A stretch of DNA of 64,000 nucleotides, taken from NCBI GenBank assembly GCA_034665745.1, contig JAXDJJ010000047.1:1-64000 (forward strand), in the 5' to 3' direction. The translations under genes and the position numbers were made by a program. The stretch comes from JAXDJJ01 sp034665745 (GTDB taxonomy: Bacteria; Actinomycetota; CADDZG01; WHSQ01). Of this stretch, positions 33,899-40,869 are shown one piece after another. Position 1 is the first letter of the stretch; each line of letters begins with the position of its first letter. The notes beneath the pieces were generated by a model that was given only the letters and a program-made list of their open reading frames with translations, did not search any database and was not told the DNA's origin.

Positions 33899-35436
33899 AC
33901 CGCGCCGACCCGTTCACCGGCTACTCGCTCGTACTCCGGACGATCATCTACGTACTGATCCCTGCCTTCACCGCGTTCCAGTACTTCCGGCTACGCCGCG
34001 GATTGCACGTCTTCCAACTAGAGGGTTACAAACGCCCCTACTTCTTGCGGTGGTGCCGAGCGAATCCGCAACTCGCTCGTTTCCTGAAGCCCCTCGGCAA
34101 CAAGAAGCCTTTGGCCATGACGGGCCGGGCATGGCGGATCTTGGTCACCGCCACGTTCCTGAATGCGATCGCATCACTTGTCATCCCGGGGATGGCTCAT
34201 CTGATGGGCGGAGCCCCCTACGACCTGATCACGTGGGCAGTGGTGACGGTGCTGCTGTTCTTCAGTGCACCGAGGTTGCTGACCGTCGCAGACATCCTGA
34301 TGACGCCGATCCAGTCGTTCATCAATTCCGGTTATCAGAGGAAAGCGAGGGCGCGGCTCGACCGCGTAGGCCCTGTCGTCATCGGCGTGACCGGATCGTT
34401 CGGGAAAACGTCGACCAAGTTCGCGATCGCGCAACTCTTGGGCGGGTCCGAGGCGGCTTTCGCGACACCCGGCTCGTACAACACGCCGATGGGGGTCGTC
34501 CGTGCGATCAACGAAGGACTCGAGGACACACACCGGTTCGTTGTCATCGAGATGGGGGCCTACCGCGAGGGCGACATCGCCCAGTTGTGCGATTTCGCAC
34601 GGCACTCGATCGGCGTGCTCACCGCTATCGGCCCTGCCCACCTCGAGCGCTTCGGTTCCATGGACGCGATCAAGCGAGCCAAGTACGAGATCATCCAGAA
34701 GCTTCCGCGCGACGGTGTTGCGGTCATGAACACGGATGACTTGAACGTTCGGGCGCTGGCAGACCGCACAACTGGTGTTCCGGTCGTCAGGTACGGGATC
34801 GATCGCACCGGCGAGCCCAACGTCACGGCGCGCGACCACAGTTATTCACCGCAAGGGACCGTCGCGACGATCGTGGATGCCGAGGGCGGGGAGCTTCGCA
34901 TCACGACGAAACTCCTGGGCGAACACGCGATCCAGTTCATCCTCGCTGGGGTCGCGATCGCACGGATCCAAGGCATCCCCCTGGCCGACCTCGGCCCCCG
35001 GATAGAAGCGATGGAGCCGGTCGAACATCGTCTCCAGCTGATCAAGGGGGCCGGAGGAGTGACGGTCATCGACGATGCGTTTAACTCCAACCCTTCGGGC
35101 GCCGCCGCAGCCCTAGAGGTCCTCGCCGATTTCGACGAGACTGACGCGAACCAGATCGTCGTTGTGACACCTGGGATCGTCGAGCTCGGCGAACTCCAAA
35201 GCGAGGCCAACGAGCGCTTCGGCCGCCATGCCGCGACCGTGGCAGACCACTTGATCGTCGTCGGGCGCGTCAACCGCGATGCGATCGTTCGCGGAGCCAC
35301 CGGCGAGGGTGATCTCAAGGCCGAGGTCATCGTCGTAGACACCCTGGACGACGCCACCGAACGCTTGAAAACCCTCCTGAAACCAGGCGACGTGGTCCTC
35401 TTCGAGAACGACCTCCCCGATCAGTACGAGGTATAG
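33895..35436 (+). CDS. murF: MurF-like Mur ligase with N-terminal membrane segments
   Basis: A 513-residue protein. Residues 15-32 and about 80-125 are hydrophobic and probably membrane-embedded; the Mur ligase core starts near residue 150 with the ATP loop GVTGSFGKTSTK, then TPGSYNTPMGVVRAI, FVVIEMGAYREGDIA and VIDDAFNSNPSGAAAAL. MurF adds D-Ala-D-Ala to the UDP-MurNAc-tripeptide. Ordinary MurF is soluble and lacks the membrane region, so this is a variant. Ddl, which makes its dipeptide substrate, is the next gene. Start ATG 33895 is coupled to the hydrolase. Confidence 0.82.
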   Translation: MNRADPFTGYSLVLRTIIYVLIPAFTAFQYFRLRRGLHVFQLEGYKRPYFLRWCRANPQLARFLKPLGNKKPLAMTGRAWRILVTATFLNAIASLVIPGMAHLMGGAPYDLITWAVVTVLLFFSAPRLLTVADILMTPIQSFINSGYQRKARARLDRVGPVVIGVTGSFGKTSTKFAIAQLLGGSEAAFATPGSYNTPMGVVRAINEGLEDTHRFVVIEMGAYREGDIAQLCDFARHSIGVLTAIGPAHLERFGSMDAIKRAKYEIIQKLPRDGVAVMNTDDLNVRALADRTTGVPVVRYGIDRTGEPNVTARDHSYSPQGTVATIVDAEGGELRITTKLLGEHAIQFILAGVAIARIQGIPLADLGPRIEAMEPVEHRLQLIKGAGGVTVIDDAFNSNPSGAAAALEVLADFDETDANQIVVVTPGIVELGELQSEANERFGRHAATVADHLIVVGRVNRDAIVRGATGEGDLKAEVIVVDTLDDATERLKTLLKPGDVVLFENDLPDQYEV

Positions 35437-35442
35437 CCCTAA

Positions 35443-35448
35443 TACACT
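35443..35448 (+). promoter_or_regulatory. putative internal -10 hexamer before ddl
   Basis: TACACT ends 7 nt before ATG 35456 in the 19-nt gap after murF. No ribosome binding site precedes ddl, so a leaderless internal transcript of ddl-sigR is possible. Confidence 0.45.
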
Positions 35449-35455
35449 CCGGCCC

Positions 35456-36616
35456 ATGAAAGTCGGGGTGATATTCGGCGGCCGTTCCGTGGAGCACGAC
35501 GTCTCGATCGTGTCTGCGCACCAGGTCATGGCCGTCCTCTCCGACCACCACGAAGTCGTCCCGATCTACGTCACCCGCGATGGCCGCTGGCTGTCTGCCC
35601 CCGGGTTGAACGACCTCGACGTCTACAAGACCGGCCGGGCCGAAGACGTCGGAGAGGCAGCCCATATCCCGCCCGTGAAGGGCTTCGGAGGCCTTCAGGT
35701 CGCCGGGGGGCGCTTGAAGGGCTCTCAGAAGATCGCCCTCGATGTCGTCGTGCCTGCGATCCACGGAACCTTCGGAGAAGACGGCAGCATCCAAGGGCTG
35801 CTCGAGCTCGCCGACCTCCCGTACGTCGGTTCGGGGGTCCTGGGCTCCGCGGTGGGGATGGACAAGGCTGCGATGAAAGCTGCGTTTAAAGGTGCAGCCC
35901 TGCCGACCGTCCCGGACGTTCTCGCCGAGCCCAAGGACCTCGCGAACGTCGATGGGTTGATAGCGCGCGTAGAGGAGGTCATCGGTTACCCCGCGTTCGT
36001 CAAGCCAACCCACCTAGGTTCGAGCGTTGGTATCGGCAAGGCGAAAGATAGAGGCGGGCTGGAAGAAGCTATCGACGTCGCGCGTCGCTACGACAACCGT
36101 TTGCTGATCGAGCGGTCGATGGAGGGTTGCATCGAGGTCAATTGTTCGGTTCTCGGTGGCGCGGACACCGAACCGCGTGTCTCCGTGTGCGAGCAACCGA
36201 TCCCGTGGGAGGAGTTCCTGTCGTTCTCGGACAAATACATGCGAGGCGGCAAGGGAGGCGGCGGCGCCAAGGGCGAGGGGATGGCGTCACTCGATCGCCG
36301 GATCCCGGCCCCCATCTCGGACGAGCTGACCGCCAAGGTGCAGGCGAACGCGCTCGAGGCCTTCCGCGCGGTGGGGGCCGCCGGAGTGGCCAGGATCGAT
36401 TCGTTCGTCGACGAGAGCTCCGGGGAGACATGGGTCATGGAGATCAACACCGTGCCCGGCTCGTTCTCCTTCTACCTGTGGGAGGCGTCGGGAACGAGCT
36501 TCGAGGCTTTGATGGATACGCTGCTGGATATCGCGGTGAAGACCCATCAGCAGAAGTCAGAGCTCATGTTCAGTTTCGAATCAGGGATCCTCGACAAGTC
36601 GGGAGCGAAGCTCTAG
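35456..36616 (+). CDS. ddl: D-alanine--D-alanine ligase
   Basis: A 386-residue ATP-grasp enzyme. Segments VIFGGRSVEHDVSIVSAHQV, VVVPAIHGTFGEDGSIQGLLELADLPYVGSGVLGSA, FVKPTHLGSSVGIGKAK and VMEINTVPGSFSFYLWEASG cover the expected N-domain, the ATP site and the metal site. Length is slightly above the usual 310-370 because of an acidic and Gly-rich insertion near residue 265. Directly after murF. The last base of its stop is the first base of the sigR start. Confidence 0.93.
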   Translation: MKVGVIFGGRSVEHDVSIVSAHQVMAVLSDHHEVVPIYVTRDGRWLSAPGLNDLDVYKTGRAEDVGEAAHIPPVKGFGGLQVAGGRLKGSQKIALDVVVPAIHGTFGEDGSIQGLLELADLPYVGSGVLGSAVGMDKAAMKAAFKGAALPTVPDVLAEPKDLANVDGLIARVEEVIGYPAFVKPTHLGSSVGIGKAKDRGGLEEAIDVARRYDNRLLIERSMEGCIEVNCSVLGGADTEPRVSVCEQPIPWEEFLSFSDKYMRGGKGGGGAKGEGMASLDRRIPAPISDELTAKVQANALEAFRAVGAAGVARIDSFVDESSGETWVMEINTVPGSFSFYLWEASGTSFEALMDTLLDIAVKTHQQKSELMFSFESGILDKSGAKL

Positions 36617-37218
36617 TGCCAGACGTATCTCCGGTAGACCTGAGCGCCGCAGACAAGGAACGGTTCCAAGCCGACGCCTTGCCTCTGCTGGACTCCCTCT
36701 ACGCGGGTGCGTTGCGGATGACGCGGAACCCCGCGGATGCCGAGGACCTCGTGCAGGAAACGATGATGCGCGCATACCGCTCGTTCGAGCGCTTCGAGGA
36801 AGGCACGAACCTCAAGGCGTGGCTGTTCCGCATCATGACGAATGCCTACATCAACACCTATCGCAAGAAGCAGCGCGAACCATTGAAGGTGAGTCAGGAC
36901 GAGCTTGCTGAGTTCGATCTGTATCGCGAGCTGAAAGAGCACGACCCTGCATGGGATGCAACGCCCGAGAACATCGTGCTCTCGAACCTCGTGGATTCCG
37001 ACATCATCGAGGCGATCGACGACCTGCCCGAGCAGTTCCGTATGGCTGTGGTGCTGTCGGATATCGAGGGATTCTCCTATGCCGAGATGGCCGAGATCAT
37101 GGATGTCCCCCTGGGGACGGTCATGTCCCGGCTCCATCGGGGAAGAAAGGCCCTCCAGAAGAGGTTGTGGGAAGTAGCCCGCGACAGAGGGATAGTCAAA
37201 GGCCCGCCTAAGTCCTAG
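36616..37218 (+). CDS. sigR: ECF sigma factor, SigR/SigH type
   Basis: A 200-residue group 4 sigma factor. Region 2 reads LYAGALRMTRNPADAEDLVQETMMRAYRSFERFEEGTNLKAWLFRIMTNAYINTYRKKQREP and region 4 LPEQFRMAVVLSDIEGFSYAEMAEIMDVPLGTVMSRLHRGRKALQKRL, both close to Streptomyces SigR and mycobacterial SigH. These control the thiol-oxidative stress response, including mycothiol and thioredoxin genes. GTG 36616 overlaps the ddl stop by one base. The partner anti-sigma gene follows 44 nt later. Confidence 0.92.
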   Translation: MPDVSPVDLSAADKERFQADALPLLDSLYAGALRMTRNPADAEDLVQETMMRAYRSFERFEEGTNLKAWLFRIMTNAYINTYRKKQREPLKVSQDELAEFDLYRELKEHDPAWDATPENIVLSNLVDSDIIEAIDDLPEQFRMAVVLSDIEGFSYAEMAEIMDVPLGTVMSRLHRGRKALQKRLWEVARDRGIVKGPPKS

Positions 37219-37262
37219 GCTGGAAAAACGTACCGGGGGAGAGCGAGAGCTGTGAGTGGGAG

Positions 37263-37499
37263 ATGAGTCACCACTGTAAGGAAGTCCTCGAGCAGGCCTA
37301 CCTGTATCTCGATGGCGAGGGCCTAACCGCCGTCCAGCGGATCGAGATCGAGGCACACCTCGAAGACTGCGGACCCTGCCTCGAGTCTTACGGCGTCGAG
37401 AAAGAGGTCGTCACCGTGATCATCGCCCGCCTCAGAGGCTCCACCCCTTGCCCCGACTCCCTCAAGGAGCGCATCTCCTCCGCCCTAGAGGACGCCTAG
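37263..37499 (+). CDS. rsrA: redox-sensing zinc anti-sigma factor RsrA
   Basis: A 78-residue zinc anti-sigma protein. The HCC motif is H32-x3-C36-x2-C39 (HLEDCGPC) with further cysteines C5 and C63. As in Streptomyces RsrA, oxidation to a disulfide would release zinc and free SigR. A Cys-Cys pair present in Streptomyces RsrA after the motif is reduced to a single C63 here, so the disulfide partners must differ in detail. It directly follows sigR on the same strand. Confidence 0.9.
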   Translation: MSHHCKEVLEQAYLYLDGEGLTAVQRIEIEAHLEDCGPCLESYGVEKEVVTVIIARLRGSTPCPDSLKERISSALEDA

Positions 37500-37549
37500 C
37501 CTCCTAGCTTCCTTTTTCTCTCAGGTAATCGCCCGAAACCGCCGATAGG

Positions 37550-37585
37550 ACTGAGACGGACTAACGCGACTTCAGGAGTCTCAGT
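37550..37585 (+). promoter_or_regulatory. 8-bp inverted repeat covering the bldC ribosome binding site
   Basis: ACTGAGAC (37550-37557) and GTCTCAGT (37578-37585) are perfect complements around a 20-nt loop. The right arm ends 1 nt before ATG 37587, and the ribosome binding site CAGGAG (37573-37578) lies in the loop and at the stem edge. The fold could limit translation of bldC, or the dyad could be an operator. Confidence 0.5.
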
Positions 37586-37586
37586 T

Positions 37587-37793
37587 ATGGGCATGGCCGA
37601 CCCACAGCACTCGGACGTGAACTCGGTCTATATCCGGACCGCCGAAGCAGCCAAGATGCTGCGTGTGTCTCCGAAGACCGTGTCCCGCTGGGCCAAGCAA
37701 GGGAAACTCCCGCACGTCGTGACCCTCGGTGGTCACCGCCGCTTCCCCGCCGAAGCGATCGAGCGTCTAGCGACCAAGCTCGAGGTCGTTTAG
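37587..37793 (+). CDS. bldC: BldC-type MerR-like DNA-binding protein
   Basis: A 68-residue protein whose winged helix-turn-helix matches Streptomyces BldC closely: TAEAAKMLRVSPKTVSRWAKQGKLPHVVTLGGHRRFPAEAIERL. BldC binds direct repeats cooperatively and holds back sporulation genes in Streptomyces. In a non-filamentous relative it would be a general regulator. ATG 37587 has CAGGAG upstream; a second ATG lies at 37593. Confidence 0.9.
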   Translation: MGMADPQHSDVNSVYIRTAEAAKMLRVSPKTVSRWAKQGKLPHVVTLGGHRRFPAEAIERLATKLEVV

Positions 37794-37802
37794 CACTTGC
37801 TC

Positions 37803-37808
37803 TAGGGT
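37803..37808 (+). promoter_or_regulatory. putative -10 hexamer for the enoyl-CoA hydratase gene
   Basis: TAGGGT ends 8 nt before ATG 37817, with no ribosome binding site, in the 23-nt gap after bldC. Confidence 0.4.
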
Positions 37809-37816
37809 TCCGCTCC

Positions 37817-38593
37817 ATGAGCGGATCCGTCCTTTTCGAATCGTCCGGCCCCGTTGCGCGCCTGACGATCGATCGCGCCGACCGCCGCAATGCGATCAAT
37901 CCCGAGGTCATCGCAGGTCTGTCCGAGGGTCTCGCTACGGCGGAAGCCGACGAGTCCATCAAGGTCGTGGTCCTGACCGGCGCCGGTGAGAAGGCGTTCT
38001 GTGCGGGCGGGGACCTCGGGGGCATGGCCGACGTTTCCCGCGTGGCCCAGCACTTCATCCGGGGCGAGGTCGGAGACCTCTTCAAGCAGATGCGTGCGTC
38101 TCGGCTGCCGATCGTGGCGCGCGTCAACGGTCACGCTCTTGCCGGCGGCTTCGGCTTGATGCTTGCCTGCGATCTCGTTATCGCGGCGGACGATGCGGAA
38201 CTCGGTACCCCCGAGGTGAACATCGGATTGTGGCCATTCATGATCTCCGCCGTGATCCAGCGGGACGTGCCGCGCAAGGTCGCGTTGGAGATGATGTTGA
38301 CCGGCAGGCGTATGGGGGCCGAAGAAGCTGCGCGCTGGGGTTTCATCAACCGAGTGGTCGAGCGCGCGGGCTTGGACGACGCGGTCAATGAGACCGCGGA
38401 GATCCTCGCGTCGAAGAGTCCCTTGATCGTTTCGCTCGGGAAGCGTTCCTTCTATGCCGCAGAGGACATGGACTTCGATCACGCACTCGAGTACCTAGCA
38501 GGCATGCTGACGGTGTGCCTGGAATCTGAAGACACGATCGAAGGCGTCACCGCATTCCTTGAGAAGCGCGCTCCGGACTGGAAAGGGCGCTAG
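37817..38593 (+). CDS. enoyl-CoA hydratase/isomerase
   Basis: A 258-residue crotonase-fold protein. It carries VARLTIDRADRRNAINPEVI, the oxyanion segments FCAGGDLGGMADVS and VNGHALAGGFGLMLACDLVIAADDAELGTPEVNIGL, and the catalytic region near residue 130. It hydrates or isomerises an enoyl-CoA. A partial overlap with the sulfatase gene (CTAG at 38590-38593) marks the convergent end. Specific substrate unknown. Confidence 0.88.
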   Translation: MSGSVLFESSGPVARLTIDRADRRNAINPEVIAGLSEGLATAEADESIKVVVLTGAGEKAFCAGGDLGGMADVSRVAQHFIRGEVGDLFKQMRASRLPIVARVNGHALAGGFGLMLACDLVIAADDAELGTPEVNIGLWPFMISAVIQRDVPRKVALEMMLTGRRMGAEEAARWGFINRVVERAGLDDAVNETAEILASKSPLIVSLGKRSFYAAEDMDFDHALEYLAGMLTVCLESEDTIEGVTAFLEKRAPDWKGR

Positions 38594-39963
38594 GGGCAGG
38601 TTGCCCCCGAACACGTCCGCATCTGGGCAAGGTCGTTAGAGATCGAGAGCCATTCGGGGTCGTCGAGCACGTCCCCGTTGTCCAACAGGTTCTCGAGCTC
38701 GTAAGGATCCTCGACCAGGTCGTAGTACTCGCGGTAGATCACGGTGTCGTTCGAGTCGTAGTACTCGATGTACTGGTAGTCCGTGGTGCGCACGGACGCC
38801 CACGTGTCCAGCGGGTTGCCAACGCCCCGCCAGTACTCGAGCAGGATCTTCTGGCGGCTCGACGGCTGTAACAGCGAGCGACCGTCGAGTTGCCCGGCCC
38901 GGTCGAGATTCCCCGCGGCCTCCAACACGGTTGGAGCGATGTCGACGTTTGCCGCGAAGCGTTCGTCCGTGACTCCCTCGGCTACATGCCCCGGCCAACG
39001 CAGGTACAGCGGAACCTGCACCGATGGGGTGTAGGGGAAGCGCTTGATGTCGACGATCCCGTGCTCGCCCCAGAGGTATCCGTTGTCGGACATGAAGACC
39101 GCCAAGGTGCGGTTGGTCTCACCGTATGCATCGAGGCTCCGGAAGGTCTTGGCCACCATGTCATCGACCGAGCGGAGGGTGCGCAACTGCTTCAAGCGGA
39201 CCTTGCGACCCAGGTACCGGCCCGCCTTCTTGTTCTCGAGCCACACGGGCTTGTCGGCCTTGTCGTCCTCGCCGACCGACGGGTCGGAAACCCAGGGGCC
39301 GAAGCGCTTGTCCGCATACTTCTGCTGAGCGGTGAACGGCGAGTGCGGTTGAGGAGGCGTCATGACGAGGAACCACGGTTGGTCGTCGATCGAATCGGCC
39401 CGGGCGATGAACCCGGACGCGCGCTTGGCGATGAAGTCGGTCGAGTAGCCGGGGACCTCTTTCACTTTGCCGTCGACGTTCCACATGCCGTTGTCGTAGG
39501 CGATACCGGAGCTAGTGAAGAACGCGACCTCGTTCAGGTATGGGGGCCGGACATCCAGCTTCCATCCATTCAGCCACTTGCCGATGAACCCGGTGTAGTA
39601 GTTGCTCTCGCTCAGGTAGTGCTGCAGGGTCAAGCCGACATCCAAGGTCGTGCCTGCGTGCGACTGGGTTTCCACATGATGGTTGTGGGCGTAGAGACCT
39701 GTGAGGATCGACGACCTCGATGGGCAGCACAGGGGCGTCGTCGAGTACGTGTTCGAGAACGTCGTCCCCTGATCGGCGAACAGATGGGACGTCTTCGGCA
39801 TCGCCTCCATCGTGTCGGTCCGCTGGTCGTCGGTCACGATCAACAAGATGTTCGGGGGCAGCGGGACCTCCTGGCGCACCGCCGAGGGGGCCGCCAGGGG
39901 AGCGGCCCGCATGGGCATCACCAAGGCCGTGGCGAGCACGAGGATCACAATCACCTTCCGCAT
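38590..39963 (-). CDS. secreted sulfatase
   Basis: About 457 residues. A signal peptide (1-24) is followed by the metal site VTDDQR (44-48) and the sulfatase signature C79-C-P-S-R83, where C79 would be converted to formylglycine, then SSILTGLYAHNH. The C-terminal part keeps the family residues (AVFMSDNGYLWGEHG; YTPSVQVPLYLRWPG). Such arylsulfatase-like enzymes cleave sulfate esters from polysaccharides or small molecules. I chose ATG 39963 because the signal peptide begins there and GGCGGAG precedes it; a longer frame begins at 40002. Confidence 0.88.
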   Translation of the reverse strand: MRKVIVILVLATALVMPMRAAPLAAPSAVRQEVPLPPNILLIVTDDQRTDTMEAMPKTSHLFADQGTTFSNTYSTTPLCCPSRSSILTGLYAHNHHVETQSHAGTTLDVGLTLQHYLSESNYYTGFIGKWLNGWKLDVRPPYLNEVAFFTSSGIAYDNGMWNVDGKVKEVPGYSTDFIAKRASGFIARADSIDDQPWFLVMTPPQPHSPFTAQQKYADKRFGPWVSDPSVGEDDKADKPVWLENKKAGRYLGRKVRLKQLRTLRSVDDMVAKTFRSLDAYGETNRTLAVFMSDNGYLWGEHGIVDIKRFPYTPSVQVPLYLRWPGHVAEGVTDERFAANVDIAPTVLEAAGNLDRAGQLDGRSLLQPSSRQKILLEYWRGVGNPLDTWASVRTTDYQYIEYYDSNDTVIYREYYDLVEDPYELENLLDNGDVLDDPEWLSISNDLAQMRTCSGATCP

Positions 39964-40015
39964 GCCGTGATTCTCCGCCGCGGGCTGGTCCGCCGGAACC
40001 ACTGTCTAGGTCCGC

Positions 40016-40044
40016 TTGACAGAGGTCGTCTGTCTATGCACACT
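40016..40044 (+). promoter_or_regulatory. putative promoter for the helix-turn-helix membrane protein
   Basis: TTGACA (40016-40021) is a perfect -35 box; 17 nt later CACACT (39-44) is a weak -10. The -10 ends 6 nt before ATG 40051, which lacks a ribosome binding site, so the message could be leaderless. Confidence 0.4.
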
Positions 40045-40050
40045 AGACGG

Positions 40051-40629
40051 ATGGCAGATGACGGGCGTGTCGAGAAGGCGCTAGAGCGGGTCAGATCCGC
40101 GCGAGCGGACTACGAAGCGAAACAAGATGATGTGCAGACGGCGCGTGAGCGCTATTACGACGCCGTCAGAGCACTGAACCAAACCGGCATGTCATTGAGA
40201 GAGGTCGCCGAGGCCCTGGGGCTGAGCCACCAGCGTGTCCACCAGATGGTCGGGGAATCCGCTGACTCATCCACCAAGCTGCTGCGTGCGGCCCGCAAGG
40301 CAGCCAAGGCCGGAGGTGCTCTCCTCTTGGTTCTCGCCGTGGCCACGGGTGTGGGAGTTCTGGTTGACGAATTCTTGATCAACTCCAAGCCGGTGATCGC
40401 CGCATCGCCGGCGATCACCGCCTCGGTCTCGCCTAGAGCCGCGTCGAACTCTGCAAACGGTCGCACGGGATCGTCACATGTGCGCAGAGTGCACAGACGA
40501 CTGAAGAACGTATTGATTCAGATCGTGTGTAGGCGAGATGACACGAGATGTCCCCCCCTGCATGGCGCGAACATCGACGTTCACGTTACGAACGGTTCCT
40601 TCATGCGCTTCAGTCCCTCGAGGAGCTGA
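40051..40629 (+). CDS. sigma70-region-4-like HTH protein with membrane helix
   Basis: About 192 residues: a coiled-coil-like N-terminus (RVEKALERVRSARADYEAKQ), a helix-turn-helix (GMSLREVAEALGLSHQRVHQMVGES, about 46-70), one probable membrane helix (AGGALLLVLAVATGVGVLVDEF) and a Ser/Arg-rich outer tail. A DNA-binding module joined to a membrane helix suggests a membrane-tethered regulator, but the tail looks unusual and the C-terminal third could be only partly real. The in-frame region before 40051 belongs to the opposite-strand sulfatase. Confidence 0.5.
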   Translation: MADDGRVEKALERVRSARADYEAKQDDVQTARERYYDAVRALNQTGMSLREVAEALGLSHQRVHQMVGESADSSTKLLRAARKAAKAGGALLLVLAVATGVGVLVDEFLINSKPVIAASPAITASVSPRAASNSANGRTGSSHVRRVHRRLKNVLIQIVCRRDDTRCPPLHGANIDVHVTNGSFMRFSPSRS

Positions 40630-40671
40630 CCGCAAAAAGAACGGCTCTCTCTTCCAGCGTGTCGGTCTTTT

Positions 40672-40705
40672 GTGGTTCCTGTGGTACCGGTACCACAGGA
40701 ACCAC
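40672..40705. repeat. 34-bp perfect palindrome
   Basis: Two 17-nt arms meet without a spacer at KpnI-like GGTACC (centre 40688/40689). Each arm contains a GTGGTTCC/GTGGTACC pair. No T-run follows in either direction, so this is not a standard terminator; it may be an operator or resolve as a cruciform. It lies in the 240-nt gap between the HTH protein and the carboxyltransferase gene, where I see no gene. Confidence 0.75.
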
Positions 40706-40869
40706 TAGGGCAGGGCTTTCCGGGAAGACCCAACGAGCTGGCAAAGTAGCCAAGGCCTGAGATCGGCGTTCTGAGCGCACCCCTCTGCGGCCAGTACCCT
40801 TGACCGAGCGAGGCCCGGGTAGGCATCGGCGGTTGCGCCGGCGAAGGGCCCCCGAAGGAGGTCCGTCTC

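Noticed and set aside
38890..40050. In-frame extension upstream of the HTH membrane protein
   Set aside because: Runs opposite the sulfatase gene; the translation there is a shadow, and a TTGACA promoter lies just before 40051.
40672..40705. Palindrome read as a rho-independent terminator
   Set aside because: No T-run on either side and no loop; an operator or cruciform is more likely.
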